NCBI GenBank assembly: GCA_030848705.1
Contig: JAUIZM010000025.1
Coordinates: 372,001 to 436,000 of the forward strand
Direction of reading: 5' to 3'
Source: Heracleum sosnowskyi
Lineage: Eukaryota > Streptophyta > Magnoliopsida > Apiales > Apiaceae
DNA: 64,000 bases
The notes under the pieces were generated by a model. The model saw nothing but the letters and a program-made list of their open reading frames with translations, made no database searches and was not told the DNA's origin. The position numbers and the translations under genes were made by a program. How positions within the stretch are numbered: position 1 is the stretch's first letter; every line of letters starts with the position of its first letter. Shown piece after piece: positions 49,601 to 61,345 of this stretch.

Positions 49601-51647
49601 ATTTTCCTTGTATAGCTCCCTTTAGAGGTAAACGTAATCGGGCGTCCCCTGGTATCTGCTCCGATTCAGGCACGGACAGCTCCAAATGAAGTGTTCTGTA
49701 ATTCTATAAACCCATAGGGTCAAACTATGAGAAAATATTCACAAAATGGCCCGCTTCAATTTTTCCCCATTTTCCTTGTATAGCTCCCTTTAGAGGTAAA
49801 CGTAATCGGGCGTCCCCTGGTATCTGCTCCGATTCAGGCACGGACAGCTCCAAATGAAGTTTTCTGTAATTCTATAAACCCATAGGGTCAAACTACGAGA
49901 AAATATCCACAAAATGGCCTGCTTCAATTTTTCCCCATTTTCCATGTATAGCTCCCTTTATAGGTAAACGTAATCGGGCGTCCCCTGGTATCTGCTCCGA
50001 TTCAGTCACAGATAGCTCCAAATTAAGTTTTCTGCAATTCTATAAACCCCTAGGGTCAAACTACGAGAAAATATCCACAAAATGGCCCGCTTCAATTTTT
50101 CCCCATTTTCCTTGTATAGCTCCCTTTAGAGGTAAACGTAATCGGGCGTCCCCTGGTATCTGCTCCGATTCAGGCACGGACAGCTCCAAATGAAGTTTTC
50201 TGTAATTCTATAAACCCATAGGGTCAAACTACGAGAAAATATATACAAAATGGCCCGCTTCAATTTTTCCCCATTTTCCTTGTATAGCTCCCTTTAGAGG
50301 TAAACGTAATCGGGCGTCCCCTGGTATCTGCACCGATTCTGGCACGGACAACTCCAAATGAAGTTTTCTGTAATTCTATAAACCCATAGGGTCAAACTAC
50401 GAGAAAATATCCACAAAATGGCCTGCTTCAATTTTTCCCCATTTTCCTTGTATAGCTCCCTTTAGAGGTAAACGTAATCGGGCGTCCCCTGGTATCTGCT
50501 CCGATTCAGGCACGGACAGCTCCAAATGAAGTTTTCTGTAATTCTATAAACCCATAGGGTCAAACTACGAGAAAATATCCACAAAATGGCATGCTTCAAT
50601 TTTTCCCCATTTTCCTTGTATAGCTCCCTTTAGAGGTAAACGTAATCGGGCGTCCCCTGGTATCTGCTCCGATTCAGGCACGGACAGCTCCGAATGAAGT
50701 TTTCTGTAATTCTATAAACCCATAGGGTCAAACTATGAGAAAATATTCACAAAATGGCCCGCTTCAATTTTTCCCCATTTTCCTTGTATAGCTCCCTTTA
50801 GAGGTAAACGTAATCGGGCGTCCCCTGGTATCTGCTCCGATTCAGGCACGGACAGCTCCAAATGAAGTTTTCTGTAATTCTATAAACCCATAGGGTCAAA
50901 CTACGAGAAAATATCCACAAAATGGCCCGCTTCAATTTTTCCCCATTTTCCTTGTATAGCTCCCTTTAGAGGTAAACGTAATCGGGCGTCCCCTGGTATC
51001 TGCTCCGATTCAGGCACGGACAGCTCCAAATGAAGTTTTCTGTAATTCTATAAACCCATAGGGTAAAACTACAAGAAAATATCCACAAAATGGCCCGCTT
51101 CAATTTTTCCCCATTTTCCTTGTATAGCTCCCTTTAGAGGTAAATGTAATCGGGCGTCCCCTGGTATCTGCTCCGATTCAGGCACGGACTGCTCCAAATG
51201 AAGTTTTCTGTAATTCTATAAACCCATAGGGTAAAACTACGAGAAAATATCCACAAAATGGCCCGCTTCAATTTTTCCCCATTTTCCTTGTATAGCTCCC
51301 TTTAGAGGTAAACGTAATCGGGCGTCCCCTGGTATCTGCTCCGATTCAGGCACGGACAGCTCCGAATGAAGTTTTCTGTAATTCTATAAACCCATAGGGT
51401 CAAACTATGAGAAAATATTCACAAAATGGCCCGCTTCAATTTTTCCCCATTTTCCTTGTATAGCTCCCTTTAGAGGTAAACGTAATCGGGCGTCCCCTGG
51501 TATCTGCACCGATTCTGGCACGGACAACTCCAAATGAAGTTTTCTGTAATTCTATAAACCCATAGGGTCAAACTACGAGAAAATATCCACAAAATGGCAT
51601 GCTTCAATTTTTCCCCATTTTCCTTGTATAGCTCCCTTTAGAGGTAA
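46608..51647 (+). repeat. Near-perfect 2520-bp tandem duplication (15-mer HOR)
   Basis: Copy one is 46608-49127 and copy two 49128-51647. Order: P with GCATGC tail, K, H, B/D-like (GTGTTCTG with CTATGAG), E, I (AATTAAG), P (ATATATACAAAA), H, P with GCATGC tail, K, P, J (ACAAG), J (CGGACTGCTCC, preceded by ATGTAATC), K, H. Rare changes recur exactly 2520 bp apart, including AATTAAG (47501 and 50021), ATATATAC and GGACTGCTCC. The only difference I see is in the last H, GGCCTGC near 49079 against GGCATGC near 51599. Such identity means a recent event, unless it is an assembly duplication. Confidence 0.88.
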
Positions 51648-54600
51648 ACGTAATCGGGCGTCCCCTGGTATCTGCTCCGATTCAGGCACGGACAGCTCCA
51701 AATGAAGTTTTCTGTAATTCTATAAACCCATAGGGTAAAACTACGAGAAAATATCCACAAAATGGCCCGCTTCAATTTTTCCCCATTTTCCTTGTATAGC
51801 TCCCTTTAGAGGTAAACGTAATCGGGCGTCCCCTGGGATCTGCTCCGATTCAGGCACGGACAGCTCCGAATGAAGTTTTCTGTAATTCTATAAACCCATA
51901 GGGTCAAACTATGAGAAAATATTCACAAAATGGCCCGCTTCAATTTTTCCCCATTTTCCTTGTATAGCTCCCTTTAGAGGTAAACGTAATCGGGCGTCCC
52001 CTGGTATCTGCACCGATTCTGGCACGGACAACTCCAAATGAAGTTTTCTGTAATTCTATAAACCCATAGGGTCAAACTACGAGAAAATATCCACAAAATG
52101 GCCGGCTTCAATTTTTCCCCATTTTCCTTGTATAGCTCCCTTTAGAGGTAAACGTAATCGGGCGTCCCCTGGTATCTGCTCCGATTCAGGCACGGACAGC
52201 TCCAAATGAAGTGTTCTGTAATTCTATAAACCCATAGGGTCAAACTACGAGAAAATATCCACAAAATGGCATGCTTCAATTTTTCCCCATTTTCCTTGTA
52301 TAGCTCCCTTTAGAGGTAAACGTAATCGGGCGTCCCCTGGTATCTGCTCCGATTCAGGCACGGACAGCTCCAAATGAAGTTTTCTGTAATTCTATAAACC
52401 CATAGGGTCAAACTATGAGAAAATATTCACAAAATGGCCCGCTTCAATTTTTCCCCATTTTCCTTGTATAGCTCCCTTTAGAGGTAAACGTAATCGGGCG
52501 TCCCCTGGTATCTGCTCCGATTCAGGCACGGACAGCTCCAAATGAAGTTTTCTGTAATTCTATAAACCCATAGGGTCAAACTACGAGAAAATATCCACAA
52601 AATGGCCTGCTTCAATTTTTCCCCATTTTCCATGTATAGCTCCCTTTATAGGTAAACGTAATCGGGCGTCCCCTGGTATCTGCTCCGATTCAGTCACAGA
52701 CAGCTCCAAATGAAGTTTTCTGTAATTCTATAAACCCCTAGGGTAAAACTACGAGAAAATATCCACAAAATGGCCCGCTTCAATTTTTCCCCATTTTCCT
52801 TGTATAGCTCCCTTTAGAGGTAAACGTAATCGGGCGTCCCCTGGTATCTGCTCCGATTCAGGCACGGACAGCTCCGAATGAAGTTTTCTGTAATTCTATA
52901 AACCCATAGGGTCAAACTATGAGAAAATATTCACAAAATGGCCCGCTTCAATTTTTCCCCATTTTCCTTGTATAGCTCCCTTTAGAGGTAAACGTAATCG
53001 GGCGTCCCCTGGTATCTGCACCGATTCTGGCACGGACAACTCCAAATGAAGTTTTCTGTAATTCTATAAACCCATAGGGTCAAACTACGAGAAAATATCC
53101 ACAAAATGGCCTGCTTCAATTTTTCCCCATTTTCCTTGTATAGCTCCCTTTAGAGGTAAACGTAATCGGGCGTCCCCTGGTATCTGCTCCGATTCAGGCA
53201 CGGACAGCTCCAAATGAAGTGTTCTGTAATTCTATAAACCCATAGGGTCAAACTACGAGAAAATATCCACAAAATGGCATGCTTCAATTTTTCCCCATTT
53301 TCCTTGTATAGCTCCCTTTAGAGGTAAACGTAATCGGGCGTCCCCTGGTATCTGCTCCGATTCAGGCACGGACAGCTCCAAATGAAGTTTTCTGTAATTC
53401 TATAAACCCATAGGGTCAAACTATGAGAAAATATTCACAAAATGGCCCGCTTCAATTTTTCCCCATTTTCCTTGTATAGCTCCCTTTAGAGGTAAACGTA
53501 ATCGGGCGTCCCCTGGTATCTGCTCCGATTCAGGCACGGACAGCTCCAAATGAAGTTTTCTGTAATTCTATAAACCCATAGGGTCAAACTACGAGAAAAT
53601 ATCCACAAAATGGCCTGCTTCAATTTTTCCCCATTTTCCATGTATAGCTCCCTTTATAGGTAAACGTAATCGGGCGTCCCCTGGTATCTGCTCCGATTCA
53701 GTCACAGATAGCTCCAAATGAAGTTTTCTGCAATTCTATAAACCCCTAGGGTCAAACTACGAGAAAATATCCACAAAATGGCCCGCTTCAATTTTTCCCC
53801 ATTTTCCTTGTATAGCTCCCTTTAGAGGTAAACGTAATCGGGCGTCCCCTGGTATCTGCTCCGATTCAGGCACGGACAGCTCCAAATGAAGTTTTCTGTA
53901 ATTCTATAAACCCATAGGGTCAAACTACGAGAAAATATCCACAAAATGGCCCGCTTCAATTTTTCCCCATTTTCCTTGTATAGCTCCCTTTAGAGGTAAA
54001 CGTAATCGGGCGTCCCCTGGTATCTGCACCGATTCTGGCACGGACAACTCCAAATGAAGTTTTCTGTAATTCTATAAACCCATAGGGTCAAACTACGAGA
54101 AAATATCCACAAAATGGCCTGCTTCAATTTTTCCCCATTTTCCTTGTATAGCTCCCTTTAGAGGTAAACGTAATCGGGCGTCCCCTGGTATCTGCTCCGA
54201 TTCAGGCACGGACAGCTCCAAATGAAGTTTTCTGTAATTCTATAAACCCATAGGGTCAAAGTACGAGAAAATATCCACAAAATGGCATGCTTCAATTTTT
54301 CCCCATTTTCCTTGTATAGCTCCCTTTAGAGGTAAACGTAATCGGGCGTCCCCTGGTATCTGCTCCGATTCAGGCACGGACAGCTCCGAATGAAGTTTTC
54401 TGTAATTCTATAAACCCATAGGGTCAAACTATGAGAAAATATTCACAAAATGGCCCGCTTCAATTTTTCCCCATTTTCCTTGTATAGCTCCCTTTAGAGG
54501 TAAACGTAATCGGGCGTCCCCTGGTATCTGCTCCGATTTAGGCACGGACAGCTCCAAATGAAGTTTTCTGTAATTCTATAAACCCATAGGGTCAAACTAC

Positions 54601-55343
54601 GAGAAAATATCCACAAAATGGCCTGCTTCAATTTTTCCCCATTTTCCATGTATAGCTCCCTTTATAGGTAAACGTAATCGGGCGTCCCCTGGTATCTGCT
54701 CCGATTCAGGCACGGACAGCTCCAAATGAAGTTTTCTGTAATTCTCTAAACCCATAGGGTCAAACTACGAGAAAATATCCACAAAATGGCCTGCTTCAAT
54801 TTTTCCCCATTTTCCATGTATAGCTCCCTTTATAGGTAAACGTAATCGGGCGTCCCCTGGTATCTGCTCCGATTCAGGCACGGACAGCTCCAAATGAAGT
54901 TTTCTCCAATTCTATAAACCCCTAGGGTCAAACTACGAGAAAATATCCACAAAATGGCCCGCTTCAATTTTTCCCCATTTTCCTTGTATAGCTCCCTTTA
55001 GAGGTAAACGTAATCGGGCGTCCCCTGGTATCTGCTCCGATTCAGGCACGGACAGCTCCAAATGAAGTTTTCTGTAATTCTATAAACCCATAGGGTAAAA
55101 CTACGAGAAAATATCCACAAAATGGCCCGCTTCAATTTTTCCCCATTTTCCTTGTATAGCTCCCTTTAGAGGTAAACGTAATCGGGCGTCCCCTGGTATC
55201 TGCTCCGATTCAGGCACGGACAGCTTCAAATGAAGTTTTCTGTAATTCTATAAACCCATAGGGTCAAACTACGAGAAAATATCCACAAAATGGCCCGTTT
55301 CAATTTTTCCCCATTTTCCTTGTATAGCTCCCTTTAGAGGTAA

Positions 55344-55416
55344 ACGTAATCGGGCGTCCCCTGGTATCTGTTTCAATTTTTCCCCATTTTCCTTGTATAG
55401 CTCCCTTTATAGGTAA
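55344..55416 (+). repeat. Truncated monomer T16 (73 bp)
   Basis: Same deletion and late-type 3' end; the preceding Z carries AGCTTC. Confidence 0.95.
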
Positions 55417-55752
55417 ATGTAATCGGGCGTCCCCTGGTATCTGCTCCGATTCAGGCACGGACAGCTCCAAATGAAGTTTTCTGTAATTCTATAAACCCAT
55501 AGGGTCAAACTACGAGAAAATATCCACAAAATGGCATGCTTCAATTTTTCCCCATTTTCCTTGTATAGCTCCCTTTAGAGGTAAACGTAATCGGGCGTCC
55601 CCTGGTATCTGCTCCGATTCAGGCACGGACAGCTCCGAATGAAGTTTTCTGTAATTCTATAAACCCATAGGGTCAAACTATGAGAAAATATTCACAAAAT
55701 GGCCCGCTTCAATTTTTCCCCATTTTCCTTGTATAGCTCCCTTTAGAGGTAA

Positions 55753-55919
55753 ACGTAATCGGGCGTCCCCTGGTATCTGCTCCGATTCAGGCACGGACAG
55801 CTCCAAATGAAGTTTTCTGTAATTCTATAAACCCATAGGGTCAAACTACGAGAAAATATCCACAAAATGGCCTGCTTCAATTTTCCCCATTTTCCATGTA
55901 TAGCTCCCTTTATAGGTAA
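55753..55919 (+). repeat. 167-bp E-type monomer, second T4 lineage
   Basis: T5 to T4 near 55884, following a K monomer rather than the D that precedes the T4 monomers at 20420-26610. Possibly a second origin, or the same E moved next to K. Accounts for the open stretch over 55743-55973. Confidence 0.9.
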
Positions 55920-58103
55920 ACGTAATCGGGCGTCCCCTGGTATCTGCTCCGATTCAGGCACGGACAGCTCCAAATGAAGTTTTCTGTAATTCTATAAACC
56001 CATAGGGTCAAACTACGAGAAAATATCCACAAAATGGCCTGCTTCAATTTTTCCCCATTTTCCATGTATAGCTCCCTTTATAGGTAAACGTAATCGGGCG
56101 TCCCCTGGTATCTGCTCCGATTCAGGCACGGACAGCTCCAAATGAAGTTTTCTCCAATTCTATAAACCCCTAGGGTCAAACTACGAGAAAATATCCACAA
56201 AATGGCCCGCTTCAATTTTTCCCCATTTTCCTTGTATAGCTCCCTTTAGAGGTAAACGTAATCGGGCGTCCCCTGGTATCTGCTCCGATTCAGGCACGGA
56301 CAGCTCCAAATGAAGTTTTCTGTAATTCTATAAACCCATAGGGTAAAACTACGAGAAAATATCCACAAAATGGCCCGCTTCAATTTTTCCCCATTTTCCT
56401 TGTATAGCTCCCTTTAGAGGTAAACGTAATCGGGCGTCCCCTGGTATCTGCTCCGATTCAGGCACGGACAGCTCCAAATGAAGTTTTCTGTAATTCTATA
56501 AACCCATAGGGTCAAACTACGAGAAAATATCCACAAAATGGCCCGCTTCAATTTTTCCCCATTTTCCTTGTATAGCTCCCTTTAGAGGTAAACGTAATCG
56601 GGCGTCCCCTGGTATCTGCACCGATTCTGGCACGGACAACTCCAAATGAAGTTTTCTGTAATTCTATAAACCCATAGGGTCAAAGTACGAGAAAATATCC
56701 ACAAAATGGCATGCTTCAATTTTTCCCCATTTTCCTTGTATAGCTCCCTTTAGAGGTAAACGTAATCGGGCGTCCCCTGGTATCTGCTCCGATTCAGGCA
56801 CGGACAGCTCCAAATGAAGTTTTCTGTAATTCTATAAACCCATAGGGTCAAACTACGAGAAAATATCCACAAAATGGCCTGCTTCAATTTTTCCCCATTT
56901 TCCTTGTATAGCTCCCTTTAGAGGTAAACGTAATCGGGCGTCCCCTGGTATCTGCTCCGATTCAGGCACGGACAGCTCCAAATGAAGTTTTCTGTAATTC
57001 TATAAACCCATAGGGTCAAAGTACGAGAAAATATCCACAAAATGGCATGCTTCAATTTTTCCCCATTTTCCTTGTATAGCTCCCTTTAGAGGTAAACGTA
57101 ATCGGGCGTCCCCTGGTATCTGCTCCGATTCAGGCACGGACAGCTCCGAATGAAGTTTTCTGTAATTCTATAAACCCATAGGGTCAAACTATGAGAAAAT
57201 ATTCACAAAATGGCCCGCTTCAATTTTTCCCCATTTTCCTTGTATAGCTCCCTTTAGAGGTAAACGTAATCGGGCGTCCCCTGGTATCTGCTCCGATTCA
57301 GGCACGGACAGCTCCAAATGAAGTTTTCTGTAATTCTATAAACCCATAGGGTCAAACTACGAGAAAATATCCACAAAATGGCCTGCTTCAATTTTTCCCC
57401 ATTTTCCATGTATAGCTCCCTTTATAGGTAAACGTAATCGGGCGTCCCCTGGTATCTGCTCCGATTCAGGCACGGACAGCTCCAAATGAAGTTTTCTGTA
57501 ATTCTCTAAACCCATAGGGTCAAACTACGAGAAAATATCCACAAAATGGCCTGCTTCAATTTTTCCCCATTTTCCATGTATAGCTCCCTTTATAGGTAAA
57601 CGTAATCGGGCGTCCCCTGGTATCTGCTCCGATTCAGGCACGGACAGCTCCAAATGAAGTTTTCTCCAATTCTATAAACCCCTAGGGTCAAACTACGAGA
57701 AAATATCCACAAAATGGCCCGCTTCAATTTTTCCCCATTTTCCTTGTATAGCTCCCTTTAGAGGTAAACGTAATCGGGCGTCCCCTGGTATCTGCTCCGA
57801 TTCAGGCACGGACAGCTCCAAATGAAGTTTTCTGTAATTCTATAAACCCATAGGGTAAAACTACGAGAAAATATCCACAAAATGGCCCGCTTCAATTTTT
57901 CCCCATTTTCCTTGTATAGCTCCCTTTAGAGGTAAACGTAATCGGGCGTCCCCTGGTATCTGCTCCGATTCAGGCACGGACAGCTTCAAATGAAGTTTTC
58001 TGTAATTCTATAAACCCATAGGGTCAAACTACGAGAAAATATCCACAAAATGGCCCGTTTCAATTTTTCCCCATTTTCCTTGTATAGCTCCCTTTAGAGG
58101 TAA

Positions 58104-58176
58104 ACGTAATCGGGCGTCCCCTGGTATCTGTTTCAATTTTTCCCCATTTTCCTTGTATAGCTCCCTTTATAGGTAA
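58104..58176 (+). repeat. Truncated monomer T17 (73 bp)
   Basis: Same deletion and late-type 3' end; 2760 bp after T16 with the same AGCTTC Z before it. Confidence 0.95.
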
Positions 58177-58512
58177 ATGTAATCGGGCGTCCCCTGGTAT
58201 CTGCTCCGATTCAGGCACGGACAGCTCCAAATGAAGTTTTCTGTAATTCTATAAACCCATAGGGTCAAACTACGAGAAAATATCCACAAAATGGCATGCT
58301 TCAATTTTTCCCCATTTTCCTTGTATAGCTCCCTTTAGAGGTAAACGTAATCGGGCGTCCCCTGGTATCTGCTCCGATTCAGGCACGGACAGCTCCGAAT
58401 GAAGTTTTCTGTAATTCTATAAACCCATAGGGTCAAACTATGAGAAAATATTCACAAAATGGCCCGCTTCAATTTTTCCCCATTTTCCTTGTATAGCTCC
58501 CTTTAGAGGTAA

Positions 58513-58679
58513 ACGTAATCGGGCGTCCCCTGGTATCTGCTCCGATTCAGGCACGGACAGCTCCAAATGAAGTTTTCTGTAATTCTATAAACCCATAGGG
58601 TCAAACTACGAGAAAATATCCACAAAATGGCCTGCTTCAATTTTCCCCATTTTCCATGTATAGCTCCCTTTATAGGTAA
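58513..58679 (+). repeat. 167-bp E-type monomer, second T4 lineage
   Basis: Copy 2760 bp after the one at 55753, in the same K-E-E-F-J context. Accounts for the open stretch over 58503-58733. Confidence 0.9.
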
Positions 58680-59855
58680 ACGTAATCGGGCGTCCCCTGG
58701 TATCTGCTCCGATTCAGGCACGGACAGCTCCAAATGAAGTTTTCTATAATTCTATAAACCCATAGGGTCAAACTACGAGAAAATATCCACAAAATGGCCT
58801 GCTTCAATTTTTCCCCATTTTCCATGTATAGCTCCCTTTATAGGTAAACGTAATCGGGCGTCCCCTGGTATCTGCTCCGATTCAGGCACGGACAGCTCCA
58901 AATGAAGTTTTCTCCAATTCTATAAACCCCTAGGGTCAAACTACGAGAAAATATCCACAAAATGGCCCGCTTCAATTTTTCCCCATTTTCCTTGTATAGC
59001 TCCCTTTAGAGGTAAACGTAATCGGGCGTCCCCTGGTATCTGCTCCGATTCAGGCACGGACAGCTCCAAATGAAGTTTTCTGTAATTCTATAAACCCATA
59101 GGGTAAAACTACGAGAAAATATCCACAAAATGGCCCGCTTCAATTTTTCCCCATTTTCCTTGTATAGCTCCCTTTAGAGGTAAACGTAATCGGGCGTCCC
59201 CTGGTATCTGCTCCGATTCAGGCACGGACAGCTCCAAATGAAGTTTTCTGTAATTCTATAAACCCATAGGGTCAAACTACGAGAAAATATCCACAAAATG
59301 GCCCGCTTCAATTTTTCCCCATTTTCCTTGTATAGCTCCCTTTAGAGGTAAACGTAATCGGGCGTCCCCTGGTATCTGCACCGATTCTGGCACGGACAAC
59401 TCCAAATGAAGTTTTCTGTAATTCTATAAACCCATAGGGTCAAACTACGAGAAAATATCCACAAAATGGCCTGCTTCAATTTTTCCCCATTTTCCTTGTA
59501 TAGCTCCCTTTAGAGGTAAACGTAATCGGGCGTCCCCTGGTATCTGCTCCGATTCAGGCACGGACAGCTCCAAATGAAGTTTTCTGTAATTCTATAAACC
59601 CATAGGGTCAAAGTACGAGAAAATATCCACAAAATGGCATGCTTCAATTTTTCCCCATTTTCCTTGTATAGCTCCCTTTAGAGGTAAACGTAATCGGGCG
59701 TCCCCTGGTATCTGCTCCGATTCAGGCACGGACAGCTCCGAATGAAGTTTTCTGTAATTCTATAAACCCATAGGGTCAAACTACGAGAAAATATCCACAA
59801 AATGGCCCGTTTCAATTTTTCCCCATTTTCCTTGTATAGCTTCCTTTAGAGGTAA

Positions 59856-59928
59856 ACGTAATCGGGCGTCCCCTGGTATCTGTTTCAATTTTTCCCCATT
59901 TTCCTTGTATAGCTCCCTTTATAGGTAA
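59856..59928 (+). repeat. Truncated monomer T18 (73 bp)
   Basis: Same deletion and late-type 3' end. It follows a K/Z chimera whose end reads TAGCTTCCTTTAG. Confidence 0.95.
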
Positions 59929-61345
59929 ATGTAATCGGGCGTCCCCTGGTATCTGCTCCGATTCAGGCACGGACAGCTCCAAATGAAGTTTTCTGTAATT
60001 CTATAAACCCATAGGGTCAAACTACGAGAAAATATCCACAAAATGGCCTGCTTCAATTTTTCCCCATTTTCCTTGTATAGCTCCCTTTAGAGGTAAACGT
60101 AATCGGGCGTCCCCTGGTATCTGCTTCGATTCAGGCACGGACAGCTTCAAATGAAGTTTTCTGCAATTCTATAAACCCATAGGGTCAAACTACGAGAAAA
60201 TATACACAAAATGGCCCGCTTCAATTTTTCCCCATTTTCCTTGTATAGCTCCCTTTAGAGGTAAACGTAATCGGGCGTCCCCTGGTATCTGCTCCGATTC
60301 AGGCACGGACAGCTCCAAATGAAGTGTTCTGTAATTCTATAAACCCATAGGGTCAAACTACGAGAAAATATCCACAAAATGGCATGCTTCAATTTTTCCC
60401 CATTTTCCTTGTATAGCTCCCTTTAGAGGTAAACGTAATCGGGCGTCCCCAGGTATCTGCTCCGATTCAGGCACGGACAGCTCCAAATGAAGTTTTCTGT
60501 AATTCTATAAACCCATAGGGTCAAACTATGAGAAAATATTCACAAAATGGCCCGCTTCAATTTTTCCCCATTTTCCTTGTATAGCTCCCTTTAGAGGTAA
60601 ACGTAATCGGGCGTCCCCTGGTATCTGCTCCGATTCAGGCACGGACAGCTCCAAATGAAGTTTTCTGTAATTCTATAAACCCATAGGGTCAAACTACGAG
60701 AAAATATCCACAAAATGGCCTGCTTCAATTTTTCCCCATTTTCCATGTATAGCTCCCTTTATAGGTAAACGTAATCGGGCGTCCCCTGGTATCTGCTCCG
60801 ATTCAGGCACGGACAGCTCCAAATGAAGTTTTCTGCAATTCTATAAACCCATAGGGTCAAACTACGAGAAAATATCCACAAAATGGCCCGCTTCAATTTT
60901 TCCCCATTTTCCTTGTATAGCTCCCTTTAGAGGTAAACGTAATCGGGCGTCCCCTGGTATCTGCTCCGATTCAGGCACGGACAGCTCCAAATGAAGTTTT
61001 CTGTAATTCTATAAACCCATAGGGTAAAACTACGAGAAAATATCCACAAAATGGCCCGCTTCAATTTTTCCCCATTTTCCTTGTATAGCTCCCTTTAGAG
61101 GTAAACGTAATCGGGCGTCCCCTGGTATCTGCTCCGATTCAGGCACGGACAGCTCCAAATGAAGTTTTCTGTAATTCTATAAACCCATAGGGTCAAACTA
61201 CGAGAAAATATCCACAAAATGGCCCGTTTCAATTTTTCCCCATTTTCCTTGTATAGCTCCCTTTAGAGGTAAACGTAATCGGGCGTCCCCTGGTATCTGT
61301 TTCAATTTTTCCCCATTTTCCTTGTATAGCTCCCTTTATAGGTAA
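59929..61345 (+). repeat. HOR unit 18 (8 monomers + T, 1417 bp)
   Basis: Order: 1, A, B, D, E, F-like (GCAATT but CCATAGGG), J, Z, T (61273). It is the short A-B-D-E-F-J-Z-T grammar of 29372-38375 reappearing 21 kb away, with one E missing and the F palindrome reverted. D has a private CCAGGTATC. Confidence 0.86.
61273..61345 (+). repeat. Truncated monomer T19 (73 bp)
   Basis: Same deletion and late-type 3' end. Last T in the window. Confidence 0.95.

Larger units (their letters stand above)
38376..55343 (+). repeat. T-free satellite domain (101 monomers, 16,968 bp)
   Basis: Exactly 101 x 168 bp separate the T at 38303 from the T at 55344, with no truncated monomer and no net indel. After 1-A-B the composition changes to L, M, N, H, K and GCATGC-tailed P monomers that are rare or absent elsewhere: L, M and N occur only here. 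E is missing from 38712 to about 47279 and J to about 48455. Sub-blocks are listed separately. From about 52152 the order returns to B-D-E-(I/P)-K-H-B-D-E-I-P-H-P-K-E-E-F-J-Z, the grammar of units 6 to 9. Confidence 0.88.
55417..58176 (+). repeat. HOR unit 16 (16 monomers + T, 2760 bp)
   Basis: Order: 1 with GCATGC tail, K, E (1-bp deletion), E, F (CTCCAATT), J, P, H (AAAGTACG and GCATGC tail), P, C-like P (AAAGTACG), K, E, E (CTCTAAAC), F (CTCCAATT), J, Z, T (58104). It contains the K-E-E-F-J block twice. It lacks A, B and D, unlike the units at 29372-38375. Confidence 0.86.
54168..59687 (+). repeat. 2760-bp tandem duplication (T-containing)
   Basis: Copy one 54168-56927 and copy two 56928-59687. 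Shared rare changes 2760 bp apart are ATTCTCTAAAC (54743 and 57503), TTTTCTCCAATT (54904, 57664 and 56152, 58912), AGCTTC in the Z monomer, and a 1-bp deletion in an E monomer. Differences include GATTTAGG at 54537 against GATTCAGG, and TTCTATAATT at 58743. The H and following P monomers carry exchanged 3' halves (56592-56927 against 59352-59687). Confidence 0.87.
58177..59928 (+). repeat. HOR unit 17 (10 monomers + T, 1752 bp)
   Basis: Order: 1 with GCATGC tail, K, E (1-bp deletion), E, F, J, P, H, P (AAAGTACG, GCATGC tail), K/Z chimera, T (59856). The monomer at 59688 has the K change CTCCGAATG in its 5' half and the Z ending CCCGTTTC, without the D-type changes, so the step from K to Z happened inside this monomer. 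Compared with unit 16 this removed K-E-E-F-J. Confidence 0.85.

Noticed and set aside
46608..51647. Calling the 2520-bp duplication definitely biological
   Set aside because: The near identity is equally compatible with an assembly duplication; sequence alone cannot separate the two, so it is reported only with that caveat.
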